Shown: positions 1 through 9,736, numbered from the stretch's first letter. The stretch is DNA of 64,000 nucleotides from Stenotrophomonas pavanii (GCF_900101175.1 NZ_FNFQ01000005.1:62001-126000); one strand, 5' to 3'. Notes: generated from the letters alone by a model not told the origin. Numbers and translations: made by a program.

Positions 1-769
1 GGCGATCCAGCCGCTGCCGCCACGCGGCCTGTGGCTGCGCACCGAGGCACTGGCACAGGCCGGCCGCGCCCACGAGGCGTATGGCCAGCTGGGTGCACTG
101 CGCCAGAGCAAGGTGCTGCCGGCCGAGGCCAGCAGCGAACTGGAAGCGCGGCTGGCTGCGCAGGCGCTGCTGGAAGCGGCCGACGTCAACGCACTGGCCG
201 CGCAGTGGGAAGCCACGCCGAAGGCGTTGCGCCCGACCCCGGACGTGGTGGGCGCCTATGCCAGCCGCGCCGTGGCGCTGGACTGGGACGAGCCGGCGCT
301 GCTGGCGCTGGAACAGGCCCTGGACCAGCGCTGGGATGACGGACTGGTGGCGCTGTATGGCCGCCTGCCGGCCGAGCGCCTGGCCACCCGCCAGGCCAAC
401 CTCGCTCGCTGGCGCAACGTGCATGACGGCTCGGCCGCGCTGCGGCTGGCGCAGGGCCGTGTGGCCCTGGCCCAGCAGCAGTGGGAGGCCGCCGATGCGT
501 TCCTGCACGAGGCCATCGCCGCGGGCGCCGGTGCACCGGCGTGGGAAGCACTCGGTGAACTGTTCGCCCAGCGTGGCGAACACGCGCTGGCCGCACAGTG
601 CCTGGCCAATGCGCTGCGCCTGCAGCGTGGCGAGGACAGCGTGGCGCTGGCGCGCGGCAGCGAGGCGCCACTGCGTGCCACGGTGGAAGAGCAGCCGATC
701 GCGGTGCAGCCGCCGGTGTATGACGCCAACGAAGAGCGCGACGAGTTCGGTAATCCGCGGTTGCCGTGA
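1..769 (+). CDS. hemY: HemY-like heme biosynthesis protein, C-terminal part (5' end outside window)
   Basis: Only the last ~255 residues are present; the reading frame starts at base 2 and stops with TGA at 767-769. The segment is almost entirely amphipathic alpha-helix rich in Ala, Leu and Glu, with repeated TPR-like helix pairs, as in the periplasmic C-terminal half of HemY proteins encoded after hemD/hemX in gammaproteobacteria. HemY is a membrane-anchored TPR protein linked to late protoheme synthesis; its exact role is not settled. The tail is polar (NEERDEFGNPRLP). A strong hairpin follows at 811-833. The N-terminal membrane segments that would confirm the call lie outside the window, so another TPR protein cannot be fully excluded. 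Confidence 0.75.
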   Translation, partial: AIQPLPPRGLWLRTEALAQAGRAHEAYGQLGALRQSKVLPAEASSELEARLAAQALLEAADVNALAAQWEATPKALRPTPDVVGAYASRAVALDWDEPALLALEQALDQRWDDGLVALYGRLPAERLATRQANLARWRNVHDGSAALRLAQGRVALAQQQWEAADAFLHEAIAAGAGAPAWEALGELFAQRGEHALAAQCLANALRLQRGEDSVALARGSEAPLRATVEEQPIAVQPPVYDANEERDEFGNPRLP

Positions 770-773
770 AGCG

Positions 774-870
774 TGCCGACCAGCGGTCGGCACCCACCGA
801 TGCAAAAAAGAACGCCGCCCATTGGGCGGCGTTTTCGTACCCGCGCTGCCGGCCAGCGGCCGGCAGTACC
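774..870. repeat. Two REP/SMAG-type palindromes around a terminator
   Basis: A GTGCCGACC/GGTCGGCAC palindrome (about 774-796) and a GCCGGCCAGCGGCCGGC palindrome ending in GTAC (848-870) flank the hairpin at 811-833. The second has the core of the GTAG-headed SMAG repeats of S. maltophilia. They fill the space between two convergent genes. Confidence 0.7.
811..835. terminator. Bidirectional rho-independent terminator between hemY and fadI
   Basis: A perfect GC-rich stem (AACGCCGCCC / GGGCGGCGTT) with a 3-base loop is followed by TTTT on the plus strand and preceded by AAAAAA, so it can stop transcripts from both convergent genes. Confidence 0.85.
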
Positions 871-877
871 GTGATGC

Positions 878-2158
878 TCAGCGTTCGACGATCGCCACCA
901 CGCCCATGCCGCCGGCGGTGCAGATCGACACCAGCGCGCGGCCACCGCCGCGTTCGGCCAGCTGCTTGGCGGCGGTGGCGATGACGCGGGCGCCGGTGGC
1001 GGCGAACGGATGACCGGTGGCCAGCGACGAACCCAGCAGGTTGATCTTGTCCGGGTCGATGCGGCCCAGCGGTGCGTCCAGCCCCAGGCGGTTGCGGCAG
1101 TAGTCCTCGCTCTCCCACGCACGCAGGGTGCACAGCACCTGCGCGGCGAAGGCTTCGTGGATCTCGTAGATGTCGAAGTCCTGCAGGGTCAGGCCATTGC
1201 GCTTGAGCATTTCCGGCACCGCGATGGTCGGTGCCATCAGCAGGCCTTCGCCATGCACGAAGTCCACTGCCGCCACGTGTGCGTCACGCAGGTAGGCCTG
1301 CGGCTCATGGCCATGCGCGCGCGCCCACTCTTCGCTGGCCAGCAGTACCGCAGCGGCACCGTCGGTCAGCGGGGTGGAATTGGCAGCGGTCAGCGTGCCG
1401 CGGCCGGAAACCTTGTCGAACGCCGGCTTCAGCGTGGCCAGCTTTTCCAGCGAGGTGTCTGGGCGCAGGATGTTGTCACGCTCGACGCCACGGAACGGTG
1501 CGATCAGGTCGTTGAAGAAGCCACGCTCGTAGGCAGCAGCCAGCTTCTTGTGCGAGGACACCGCCCACTCATCCTGCGAGTCGCGCGAGATGTTCCATTC
1601 CTTGGCCATGTCCTCGCAGTGGTCGCCCATGCTCTTGCCGGTGCGCGGCTCGGCCACGCCCGGGAACTCGGGCTTGAGCTCGGAGAACTTGAAGCCGGCG
1701 GTGAGCGCGCGGATCTTGTCGCCGGTGCTCTTGGCGCGGTTGGCGGCCAGCAGGCGTGCACGCAGCTTCTTGCCGTAGACGATCGGCACGTCGGAGGTGG
1801 TGTCCGAACCGCCACCGATGCCCGATTCGATCTGGCCCAGCGCGATCTTGTTGGCCACGGTGATGATGCTGTCCAGCGAAGTGCCGCAGGCGCGCTGCAG
1901 GGTGATGCCCGGGGTCAGCGGCGACAGGCCGGAGGACAGCGTGGCCTCACGGCCCAGGTTCCAGTCGCTGGAGTGCTTGATCACCGCACCCATCGCCACT
2001 TCGCCCAGCTGCTGGCCGTGCAGGCCGAAACGTTCGACCAGCGCGCCCAGCGTACGGACCGACATGCCGAGGTTGCCGACATCCGAATACGCGGTGTTCT
2101 GGCGGCAGAACGGAATGCGGACGCCACCGAGGATGGCGACGGGACGAGCGTTGGGCAT
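878..2158 (-). CDS. fadI: Acetyl-CoA C-acyltransferase (FadI-type thiolase)
   Basis: This is a 426-residue thiolase, close to the ~436 of E. coli FadI, which cleaves 3-ketoacyl-CoA with CoA in fatty-acid beta-oxidation. All thiolase landmarks are visible: nucleophilic Cys91 in LQRACGTS, AANSTPLTDGAAA, the IHEAFAAQ His motif, GHPFAATGAR, and the second catalytic Cys in CTAGGMG near the C-terminus. I use the ATG at 2158 (MPNARPV); an in-frame ATG at 2173 would add five residues, and neither has a strong Shine-Dalgarno. No fadJ-type partner is adjacent. It is divergent from the next gene with ~108 bp between them. The frame stays open far upstream through repeats, but that part has no coding character. 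A specialised acetoacetyl-CoA thiolase role is possible. Confidence 0.9.
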   Translation of the reverse strand: MPNARPVAILGGVRIPFCRQNTAYSDVGNLGMSVRTLGALVERFGLHGQQLGEVAMGAVIKHSSDWNLGREATLSSGLSPLTPGITLQRACGTSLDSIITVANKIALGQIESGIGGGSDTTSDVPIVYGKKLRARLLAANRAKSTGDKIRALTAGFKFSELKPEFPGVAEPRTGKSMGDHCEDMAKEWNISRDSQDEWAVSSHKKLAAAYERGFFNDLIAPFRGVERDNILRPDTSLEKLATLKPAFDKVSGRGTLTAANSTPLTDGAAAVLLASEEWARAHGHEPQAYLRDAHVAAVDFVHGEGLLMAPTIAVPEMLKRNGLTLQDFDIYEIHEAFAAQVLCTLRAWESEDYCRNRLGLDAPLGRIDPDKINLLGSSLATGHPFAATGARVIATAAKQLAERGGGRALVSICTAGGMGVVAIVER

Positions 2159-2266
2159 GGAGATACCTGGCATGGATGAGGGTGTCTGCAACATGGCCTG
2201 CACGGCGGAGCAGGCATAATGGAGCCAAGTGTAGCTGCCGCCCTGTGATGGGCCAACCGTGGAACC

Positions 2267-3154
2267 ATGAGCAAACCCGACCCCGCGATGAATGCCCTTG
2301 GCGTGCTGGCCCTGGAACTGGCCGGCGGCGAAATCCCCCGCCAGGCGGTACTCAGCGCTGAACAGGCCGGTGAACTGGCCGAACGTGTCGGCCGTGACCT
2401 GTCCAAGCTGGTGCCACAAGTCGCCGAGCTGGACCTGGTGTTCGCCGCCGCGCATTTCGACCCGGCCGAAGTCCTGCGTCCGGGCTGGCCGATCCATCGC
2501 CGCTTGGAAGAACTGCAGATGCGTGCCCCGGGCCGCAACCAGGGCCCGCGCCTGCTGGCCTTCGGCACCGATGCCGCAGGCGATGTGCCGCTGCCGTTCC
2601 AGGCCGATGCGACCCTGGTGGGGGGCGGCCTGCGCGTGGTGCCGTTCCTGCTGACCGGCAGCGACGTGGCCACCACCCATGCCGTGGCCGAGGCGCTGGA
2701 AGACACCCTGCTGGCCAACGGCATGGCGCATGCCGATACCGCGCTGATGGCGCAGAACGCCTTCGGGGCCCGCATCGAGCACGCGCGCTATTTCACCGTG
2801 AACGACCTGGCCGCGATGATGTCGATGCAGTACGACAACCAGGGCCTGGCCGCATTGTGGCCGCTGATCGAGACCGCGATCATGGCGCCGGGCGAAGACG
2901 AGTGGCTCAATGCCGCGCCCGAGCCGTTGCTGCGCTATACCCATGGCGAGGCACGCATGGCGCTGTTCGACCCGGCCGGTTGGTGCGCGTACTACAACCA
3001 CAGCAAGAACGACTGCGACCGCCTGCAGGGCATCTACGAGCAGTTCCTGATGCGCCAGCGGCAGATGGCGGCGGTGCTGGAAGCGCATGGCGTGCCCGTG
3101 CTGTTCGTGCACTGCGAGGCCGGCCAGGACGCACGCGAGCTGCTGGCGCGCTGA
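2267..3154 (+). CDS. Conserved hypothetical protein, 295 aa
   Basis: I do not recognise a characterised family. The protein is acidic, soluble, has no signal peptide or membrane segment, and looks globular (PGWPIHRRLEEL, FGTDAAGDVPLPF, a C-terminal VLFVHCEAGQDARELL). The start ATG follows a GTGGAACC stretch, a modest ribosome site. It is divergent from the thiolase gene. Its final ~70 bp, together with the downstream palindromes and terminator, are copied twice more just downstream (see the tandem block). The duplicated tails carry an in-frame 24-bp deletion relative to the functional copy, so only this copy is a gene. Confidence 0.7.
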   Translation: MSKPDPAMNALGVLALELAGGEIPRQAVLSAEQAGELAERVGRDLSKLVPQVAELDLVFAAAHFDPAEVLRPGWPIHRRLEELQMRAPGRNQGPRLLAFGTDAAGDVPLPFQADATLVGGGLRVVPFLLTGSDVATTHAVAEALEDTLLANGMAHADTALMAQNAFGARIEHARYFTVNDLAAMMSMQYDNQGLAALWPLIETAIMAPGEDEWLNAAPEPLLRYTHGEARMALFDPAGWCAYYNHSKNDCDRLQGIYEQFLMRQRQMAAVLEAHGVPVLFVHCEAGQDARELLAR

Positions 3155-3160
3155 AGACGG

Positions 3161-3223
3161 GTAGTGCCGGCCGCTGGCCGGCAACGTCCGGATCTGCGAT
3201 GGCCGGCCAGCGGCCGGCACTAC
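3161..3223. repeat. SMAG inverted pair (tandem copy 1)
   Basis: The block opens with GTAGTGCCGGCCGCTGGCCG and closes with its reverse complement ending CTAC. This is the head-to-head arrangement typical of S. maltophilia SMAG/REP dimers. Confidence 0.85.
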
Positions 3224-3345
3224 CGATGAAGAAGAACGCCGGCTTGCGCCGGCGTTTTCCGTTTCCAGCAGAAATGGCCGCAGTGCTGTTCGTGCACTGC
3301 GAGGCCGGCCAGGACGCGCGCGAGCTGCTGGCGCGCTGAAGGCGG

Positions 3346-3408
3346 GTAGTGCCGGCCGGTGGCCGGCAACGTCCGGACCTGCGATTGCCGGCCAGCGGCC
3401 GGCACTAC
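3346..3408. repeat. SMAG inverted pair (tandem copy 2)
   Basis: Same arrangement as copy 1, with one substitution in the loop (CCGGTGG for CCGCTGG). Confidence 0.85.
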
Positions 3409-3534
3409 CGATAAAGAAGAACGAACGCCGGCTTGCGCCGGCGTTTTCCGTTTCCAGCAGAAATGGCCGCAGTGCTGTTCGTGCACTGCGAGGCCGGCCA
3501 GGACGCGCGCGAGCTGCTGGCGCGCTGAAGGCGG

Positions 3535-3597
3535 GTAGTGCCGGCCGCTGGCCGGCAACGTCCGGACCTGCGATTGCCGGCCAGCGGCCGGCACTAC
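3535..3597. repeat. SMAG inverted pair (tandem copy 3)
   Basis: GTAG at 3535 and CTAC at 3594-3597 bound two complementary GC-rich palindromes; this copy keeps the copy-1 loop sequence. Confidence 0.85.
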
Positions 3598-3608
3598 CGA
3601 TAAGGAAG

Positions 3609-3630
3609 AACGCCGGCTTGCGCCGGCGTT
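3609..3630. terminator. Terminator hairpin between the tandem block and sodC
   Basis: The AACGCCGG/CCGGCGTT stem with a CTTG loop lies just past the stop codon of the minus-strand sodC. The same hairpin recurs at 3235-3257 and 3424-3447 with a TTTT tail, serving plus-strand transcripts. Confidence 0.75.
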
Positions 3631-3639
3631 CCTTGATGC

Positions 3640-4266
3640 TTACGGGGCCTTCTGGATCACCGCGCACGCCAGGCGCGCGCCGGCATTGCCGGTCGGCTGG
3701 GTCTTGTAGTCGTCTGCATCCGCGTGGACGATCAGGCCGCGGCCGATGATGTCGAAGTCATCGCCCTTGCCGATGTTGACGTTGCTCGACACCGGGCCGT
3801 CGATGGTGGCCACGCCCTTGTCGTCGGCCTTGATGTTGGGCATGTCGCCGCCGTGATGCGGATCGGTGGCGACGTTGCCGTGATCCTGCTTGCCGGGATT
3901 GAAGTGGCCGCCGGCGCTCATGCCGTCCGGCGCGCTGCAGTCGCCCTTCTCGTGGATGTGGAAGCCGTGCTCGCTGCCCGGCTTCAGGCCGGTGATCTGG
4001 CCGGTCACGTGGACCTTGCCGTCAACCACCTTGAAGGTGACGCTGCCCTTGGCTTCGTTGCCCTGGGTCGGTGCCAGCTCGGCGGTGGCCGAAGCATCGG
4101 CCGCCGGTGCGGCAGCCGGCTGCGGGGTTGCAGCGGGTTCGGTGGTGGCGCCGTCGGCCGGCGTGGCCGGCGGGGTTTCCGCCTGCGGCGCGGCCGGTTG
4201 CGGGTTGCAGGCCGCCAGGCCCAGCGCGGCGATGGCCGCAAACAGCGAAGTGTGGATCAGACGCAT
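3640..4266 (-). CDS. sodC: Cu/Zn superoxide dismutase, lipoprotein
   Basis: This is a 208-residue protein that dismutates superoxide in the periplasm or at the outer membrane. It has a lipoprotein signal (lipobox LAAC, Cys19), then a Pro/Ala/Thr-rich spacer to about residue 70, then a complete SodC domain. Copper and zinc ligands are present in order: GFHIHEKGDC, GGHFNP, QDHG, HHGGDMPN and VHADADDY, with the disulphide cysteines (DCS and LAC). A GGGAGAG ribosome site precedes the ATG at 4266. It starts 37 bp after the stop of a second sodC on the same strand, so the two probably form one operon. The long flexible linker should hold the enzyme away from its lipid anchor. Confidence 0.95.
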   Translation of the reverse strand: MRLIHTSLFAAIAALGLAACNPQPAAPQAETPPATPADGATTEPAATPQPAAAPAADASATAELAPTQGNEAKGSVTFKVVDGKVHVTGQITGLKPGSEHGFHIHEKGDCSAPDGMSAGGHFNPGKQDHGNVATDPHHGGDMPNIKADDKGVATIDGPVSSNVNIGKGDDFDIIGRGLIVHADADDYKTQPTGNAGARLACAVIQKAP

Positions 4267-4303
4267 TGGAATCTCTCCCTCGATGATGCCTGTGGTGAAG
4301 TGA

Positions 4304-4873
4304 TCAGCGGACGACCCGGATCACGCCACAGGCGATGCGGACGCCGGCATTGCCGGCGGGCTGGCTGCGATAGTCGTCGGCGTTGGCATGCACGACCAGT
4401 GCACGTCCGGCGATATCGGTGGCGGCGCCTCCGCCAAGGGTAACGCCCTTGAGGTGGATATCGACGTTGGCGCGGCCCTGGGCGTCGGCACGCAGGTTGT
4501 CCATGTCGCCCAGGTGGTGCTTGCCGGTGCCGGCGCGACCATGCGCAGCCCCGGCGGGGTTGAAGTGGTTGCCGGCGCTGCTGGCATCCACCGCGCTGCA
4601 GTCGCCACGCTCGTGGATGTGGAAGCCGGCCTGCTGCATCGGCTGCAGGCCACCGACCAGGCCGGTGATGTGGATGCCGCCAGGCTCCACCATCAGTGCG
4701 ATGCGGCCACTGACGATGCTGGCCGAGGCCGGCGCGAGATTGGCCTCGCCCTGCCGGGCAGCGCTGACCACGGTGGGCGGCGGCGGCGTGGGTTCGGCCT
4801 TCTTCGGCGCACTGCCACAGGCAGACAGCAGCACGGCGGTTGACAACGACAGGATGGCAAAGGACAGGCGCAT
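4304..4873 (-). CDS. sodC: Cu/Zn superoxide dismutase, second lipoprotein paralogue
   Basis: A 189-residue SodC paralogue and the first gene of the sodC pair. The ATG at 4873 has an AAGGAG site six bases upstream, preferred over an in-frame ATG 42 bp further up. The signal peptide ends in a lipobox (LLSAC), followed by a short Pro-rich linker (PTPPPPT). Ligand motifs are complete: GFHIHERGDC, GNHFNP, AAHG, HHLGDMDN and VHANADDY. It differs clearly from the downstream copy in the linker and the zinc loop, so this is an old duplication rather than a recent copy. Both appear catalytically intact; they may differ in localisation, metal affinity or expression. Confidence 0.94.
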   Translation of the reverse strand: MRLSFAILSLSTAVLLSACGSAPKKAEPTPPPPTVVSAARQGEANLAPASASIVSGRIALMVEPGGIHITGLVGGLQPMQQAGFHIHERGDCSAVDASSAGNHFNPAGAAHGRAGTGKHHLGDMDNLRADAQGRANVDIHLKGVTLGGGAATDIAGRALVVHANADDYRSQPAGNAGVRIACGVIRVVR

Positions 4874-4966
4874 CAAAGACTCCTTGCAGATGACACTAAG
4901 CGTTGCATCGTCCATGAACGATCAACAGTTCGGCAAGCGGGTGCGAGGATCGCGTGCAGGGGCCGT

Positions 4967-6401
<1,435 letters not shown>

Positions 6402-6409
<8 letters not shown>

Positions 6410-7463
6410 CGCGCGGGGCCTCCTCGGCCGGAGCGGCGCCGTTGCCGATCGGCAGCAGCAGGGTAAACACGGTGTGGCCCGGGCGCGAGCGGTAGGTCAG
6501 CGTGCCGCGATGCTCGCGCGCCACCTGCTGGGCCAATGCCAGGCCGAGTCCAGTGCCTTCGGCGCGGCCACTGACCAGCGGCAGGAACAGGTGTTCGGCC
6601 AGTTCCTCGGGCACGCCACGGCCGTCGTCGGCGATTTCCAGGCGCAAGGCCAGCGTGTGCAGCTGTTCGGCGATGCGCACGCCATGCTCCACGCGGGTGC
6701 GCAGGGTGATGCTGCCGGCACCGGCCTGGATTGCATTGCGCACCAGGTTCCACACCGCCTGGGTGAGGCGGTCGGCGTCGCCGTGGAATTCGGGAATGCT
6801 GGGGTCGTAGTCGCGCTGCAGGCGTACCGCCCAGCCGGCCTCGTTCTCGGCCAGGCGCAGCACGCGCTCGAGCGCGGCATGGATGTTCAGTTCGGCGTGC
6901 GGTGCGGCCGGGGCCGGCGACAGCAGCTGGTCGAGCAGGCCGTTGAGACGTTCGATCTCCGAGCCGATCAGCTCGATCAGTTCGCGTTCGCTGGCGTCGC
7001 GCTGTGCGGCCCGGCGGGCCAGCAGCTGGGCCGCCCCCTTCAACCCGGCCAGCGGGTTGCGCAGCTCGTGGGCCAGGCCCTTCAGCGCCGCGCTGAGCGC
7101 GCTGGGCAGGGCCTGGGTCGGGTCCAGCCCGGGGAATTCATCGACCGGATGCGCCTCCAGCAACCAGCCGCCATCGTCGCGCCGGCTCATCCAGCCCTCG
7201 GCGAAGCGGGGCGCCTCGCCGGGCACCGCCAGCGCCAGCCGGTTCAGGCGCAGGCTGTCGCGCTCATCGCGTGCCAGGAAGTGGGCCAGGGCTTCGCCCT
7301 GCACTTCCAGTGCGGCCAGTGGCTGGCCCAGCAGCCGGCGACCGCTGACGCCCAGCCAGCGCCCGAAGGCCGGGTTGCAGCCGATGATGCGGCCATCGGC
7401 CCCGGCCCAGGCCAGCGGCGTGCCCAGGGCTTCAAGGGTCGGCGGCGGTGCGGGGTCGGACAT
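6402..7463 (-). CDS. ntrB: Nitrogen sensor kinase NtrB
   Basis: A 353-residue cytosolic histidine kinase/phosphatase that phosphorylates NtrC and is controlled by PII. An N-terminal PAS domain (about residues 10-110) has no membrane segments. The dimerisation domain carries phospho-acceptor His132 in AHELRNPLAG, and the ATPase domain ends with DDGRGVPEE and GTGLGLALAQQV. I start at the ATG at 7463 (MSDPAPPPT), because the extra upstream codons of the open frame lie in a palindromic repeat. It is the first gene of the ntrBC operon. Unlike enterobacteria, glnA is not directly upstream; it lies ~8.4 kb away. Confidence 0.94.
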
Positions 7464-7493
7464 TGCACCAATGTAGTGCAAAACGCGGGGTTC

Positions 7494-7533
7494 GGGGTCA
7501 GAGCCCTTTCCTCGCGGAAAGGGATCTGACCCC
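7494..7533. repeat. GGGGTCAGA palindromic repeat
   Basis: GGGGTCAGAGCCCTTTCC is followed by the near-complement GGAAAGGGATCTGACCCC. The same family recurs near 7550, 10161, 30004, 35796 and 48640. Confidence 0.75.
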
Positions 7534-7549
7534 ATGCGCTACGGGTTCC

Positions 7550-7589
7550 GGGGTCGGATCCCTGTCCGCCAGAAAAGGGCTCTGCCCCC
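7550..7589. repeat. GGGGTCGGA palindromic repeat, degenerate copy
   Basis: GGGGTCGGATCCCTGTCC pairs imperfectly with AAAAGGGCTCTGCCCC, directly adjacent to the previous copy. A small GGTCGAGCAAGCTCGACC hairpin follows at about 7597-7615, before the receptor gene ends. Confidence 0.65.
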
Positions 7590-7634
7590 TGCTGCAGGTC
7601 GAGCAAGCTCGACCATTACCAGATGCGTGGCCGG

Positions 7635-9680
7635 CTACAGCTTCATGTTGAGGCCGACGAATACGCTGCGGCCCGGCGCCGGCGAGAACATGGGGCGGGC
7701 GCTGTCCCAGAAGAAGCTGTCGTACCAGGCGTAGGCGTACTCGCGGCCGGTAACGTTCTTCAGCTGCAGGTCCACGCTGAAACGCGGGGTGAGCTGGTAG
7801 GCCGCGCTGAGGTCGAGCACGGCGAAGCCTCCGAACTTGCCGGCCACGTTGCGCTCCTCAAGGTAGTAGTCGCCCTGTGCACGCGCCTGCAGGCCCAGCC
7901 GCAGCGCATCCGTGGCGCGGTAGTCCACGCCCAGATTGCTGATGTGGCGCGGGGTGGCGGCCACTTCCCGGCCCTGCAGGGAAATGCTGGCATCGCGGTC
8001 GTCGCGGGTGATCTTCGCTTCCTGGTAGGCGTGCGACGCCCATACCGTCCAGTCGTTGCCCAGCTGCAGGCTCAGCTGCGCATCCACGCCGCGCCGACGG
8101 GTCTTGCCCAAGGTGACCGTGGTGCCGGTGGCCGGCATGTTGGACACCTCGTTTTCCGCGTCCTGCTGCCACAGCGCCAGGCGTGCCTGGCTGCCGGCAA
8201 ACGGCTGGAATTTCAGGCCCAGCTCCATGCCGGTGTTGGTGGACGGCTGCATCGGTGCCTGTCCCGGGGTGAGGTAGGCCGGTGCGGTGGATCCGGTCAG
8301 CACCTGGAAGGTGCGGCCCCAGTTCGCGTAGACGTGGGTGGTCTGGCCCAGGCTGTGGATGATGCTCAGCTTGGGCTGGCCGATGCTGCCGTAATCCTGC
8401 AGCCGGGCGGTGATGCCGTTCATCAGGTGCGTGCGGCCACTGAAACGGTCGACCCGGTAGGCCGGCACGATCTTCCAGGCCTCGACCGGCTGGTAGATGG
8501 CCTGCACGTAGGCACCCCCGTTGTCGAAGCTGTGGCGATCGTTGTTCTGCACCCGCGCCGGTAGCTGGCTGAAATCAGTGGGTTCGGCGTAGGCGTAGCG
8601 CTCGCGGATGTAGCTGTTGTCCTGCTGCTCGTAGTTCAGGCCGCCCTCGACAGTAAGCGCGGGGCTGGCCTGCCAGGTCAGCGTGCTGAGCAGGCCATGC
8701 TGCCGCTCGTCCCACACGCGGTGCTGGCGCGGCAGGTTGCCGGTGGGCAGGTTGCTGAAGGTCACGCGGCGATCGTCTTCGTAGCGGTTGTAGTAGAGAC
8801 GCGTGCCGAAGGTGAGTGCGTCGGACAGTTTCATGTCCAGGTGCGCAGCAAGCTGGCGCATGTCGCGGTCATCATCATCGTTGCCGTTGCGCAGCTCGCT
8901 GCCACGGCGGTGCGTGCGCAGTTCCTCGGCGGTCATGAAGCCGGGTTCGTCGGCTTCATGGTGGTAGGCGCGCGCGGTCAGGCCCACGCGCAGGCCGTCG
9001 TCCAGCGAGCCGAAGAACCACTTGCCGCCCAGTGAGTACTTCTTCGAGGTGTCGTGGTCGCGGTAGCCATCGCTGGCCTGGGTGCCAACGAAATAGTTCT
9101 GCGCGAAGCCATTGGCTTCGCGGCCAACCGCCAGCTGCGCATCACGGGTGTTGTAGCTGCCGTAGGCCAGGCGCGCATCGGTGTAGCTGCCACCCTGGCG
9201 CGTACCGAAGTTCACGTTGCCGCCGATGTTGTGCAGGCCATAGCGCGGGTCGTTGGTACCGCGCACCACTTCGATGTAGCTGATGTCCAGCGGGAACAGC
9301 ATGTCGATGAAGCGCTGGTTGCCGCTGTTGACGTTGCTGGGGATGCCATCGATCAGCGTCTTGATGGCGTTGAGGTAGCCCTCGCCGTTGAAGGCGCGGA
9401 AGCTGACCTTGCCCGATTCGGCGCCCTGCCGGGTTTCGGTGAGCTGGATGCCGGGCATCTGCCCGAGCAGTTCCCAGCTGTGCGAGACGTTGCGGTTTTC
9501 GATCTGGTCTGCACTCAGGACGTCCACCGAGGTCAGCACCTGGTGCGCACTAAGCTGGCCTTCGCCGCGCTGGTGTACCTGCACCTTGCCGAGGGTGAGC
9601 GCGGCGTCGGCCGACTGCGCGAAGGCTTCAGGGGCGAACGGTGCGGCCGCGAGGGCGGCCACCAGGGTGGGAGTCTTCAT
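7635..9680 (-). CDS. TonB-dependent outer-membrane receptor, probably for zinc or a zinc chelate
   Basis: A 681-residue receptor: signal peptide ending AFAQ, plug domain (about 40-165, with GQMPGIQLTETRQG and GGNVNFGTRQGG), then a 22-strand-type beta-barrel ending in the aromatic pattern VFVGLNMKL. It would carry a substrate through the outer membrane using TonB energy. No substrate-specific motif is decisive, but loops contain YHHEADEP and an Asp run (NGNDDDDRDM) that could bind metal. The main clue is a Zur-like dyad 17 bp upstream of the ATG that contains the likely -10 box. There is no clear Shine-Dalgarno. The closest functional analogy would be ZnuD; a siderophore or heme receptor is less likely given the operator. 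Confidence 0.85.
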   Translation of the reverse strand: MKTPTLVAALAAAPFAPEAFAQSADAALTLGKVQVHQRGEGQLSAHQVLTSVDVLSADQIENRNVSHSWELLGQMPGIQLTETRQGAESGKVSFRAFNGEGYLNAIKTLIDGIPSNVNSGNQRFIDMLFPLDISYIEVVRGTNDPRYGLHNIGGNVNFGTRQGGSYTDARLAYGSYNTRDAQLAVGREANGFAQNYFVGTQASDGYRDHDTSKKYSLGGKWFFGSLDDGLRVGLTARAYHHEADEPGFMTAEELRTHRRGSELRNGNDDDDRDMRQLAAHLDMKLSDALTFGTRLYYNRYEDDRRVTFSNLPTGNLPRQHRVWDERQHGLLSTLTWQASPALTVEGGLNYEQQDNSYIRERYAYAEPTDFSQLPARVQNNDRHSFDNGGAYVQAIYQPVEAWKIVPAYRVDRFSGRTHLMNGITARLQDYGSIGQPKLSIIHSLGQTTHVYANWGRTFQVLTGSTAPAYLTPGQAPMQPSTNTGMELGLKFQPFAGSQARLALWQQDAENEVSNMPATGTTVTLGKTRRRGVDAQLSLQLGNDWTVWASHAYQEAKITRDDRDASISLQGREVAATPRHISNLGVDYRATDALRLGLQARAQGDYYLEERNVAGKFGGFAVLDLSAAYQLTPRFSVDLQLKNVTGREYAYAWYDSFFWDSARPMFSPAPGRSVFVGLNMKL

Positions 9681-9697
9681 GGGAAGGGGCGGTTACA

Positions 9698-9724
9698 GTG
9701 AAATGTAATTATATAACATTTCAC
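9698..9724 (-). promoter_or_regulatory. Zur-like operator overlapping the receptor promoter
   Basis: Perfect 9-bp arms GTGAAATGT / ACATTTCAC enclose a 9-bp AT core. Read toward the gene, the inner 23 bp match the gammaproteobacterial Zur box as I recall it (GAAATGTTATA-N-TATAACATTTC) at all but two defined positions. A TATAAT -10 candidate lies inside, so bound repressor would block RNA polymerase. Confidence 0.7.
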
Positions 9725-9736
9725 ATGCCCGCTTTT

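Larger units (their letters stand above)
3097..3630 (+). repeat. Three-copy tandem block: gene 3' end + SMAG pair + terminator
   Basis: A unit of ~185-189 bp occurs three times. The landmark CTGTTCGTGCACTGCGAGGC starts at 3101, 3286 and 3475 (spacings 185 and 189). Each unit holds the last codons of the preceding gene, TGA, an inverted pair of SMAG palindromes, and an AACGCCGGCTTGCGCCGGCG hairpin followed by T residues in copies one and two. Copies two and three start ATGGCCGCAGTGCTGTTC and lack 24 bp present in the gene; the missing segment is bounded by direct GTGCTG repeats, which suggests slippage before the duplication spread. The 4-bp length difference is an extra GAAC before the third copy. 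The block is non-coding apart from copy one. Confidence 0.9.

Noticed and set aside
3097..3630. CRISPR-like array
   Set aside because: Only three ~187-bp units carrying gene ends and palindromes, with no short repeats, unique spacers or cas genes.
878..3667. A 929-codon minus-strand open frame running from the thiolase through the tandem repeats
   Set aside because: Only the first part (878-2158) has thiolase motifs. Upstream of it the frame is antisense to another gene and to GC-rich palindromes; long stop-free frames are common at this G+C.
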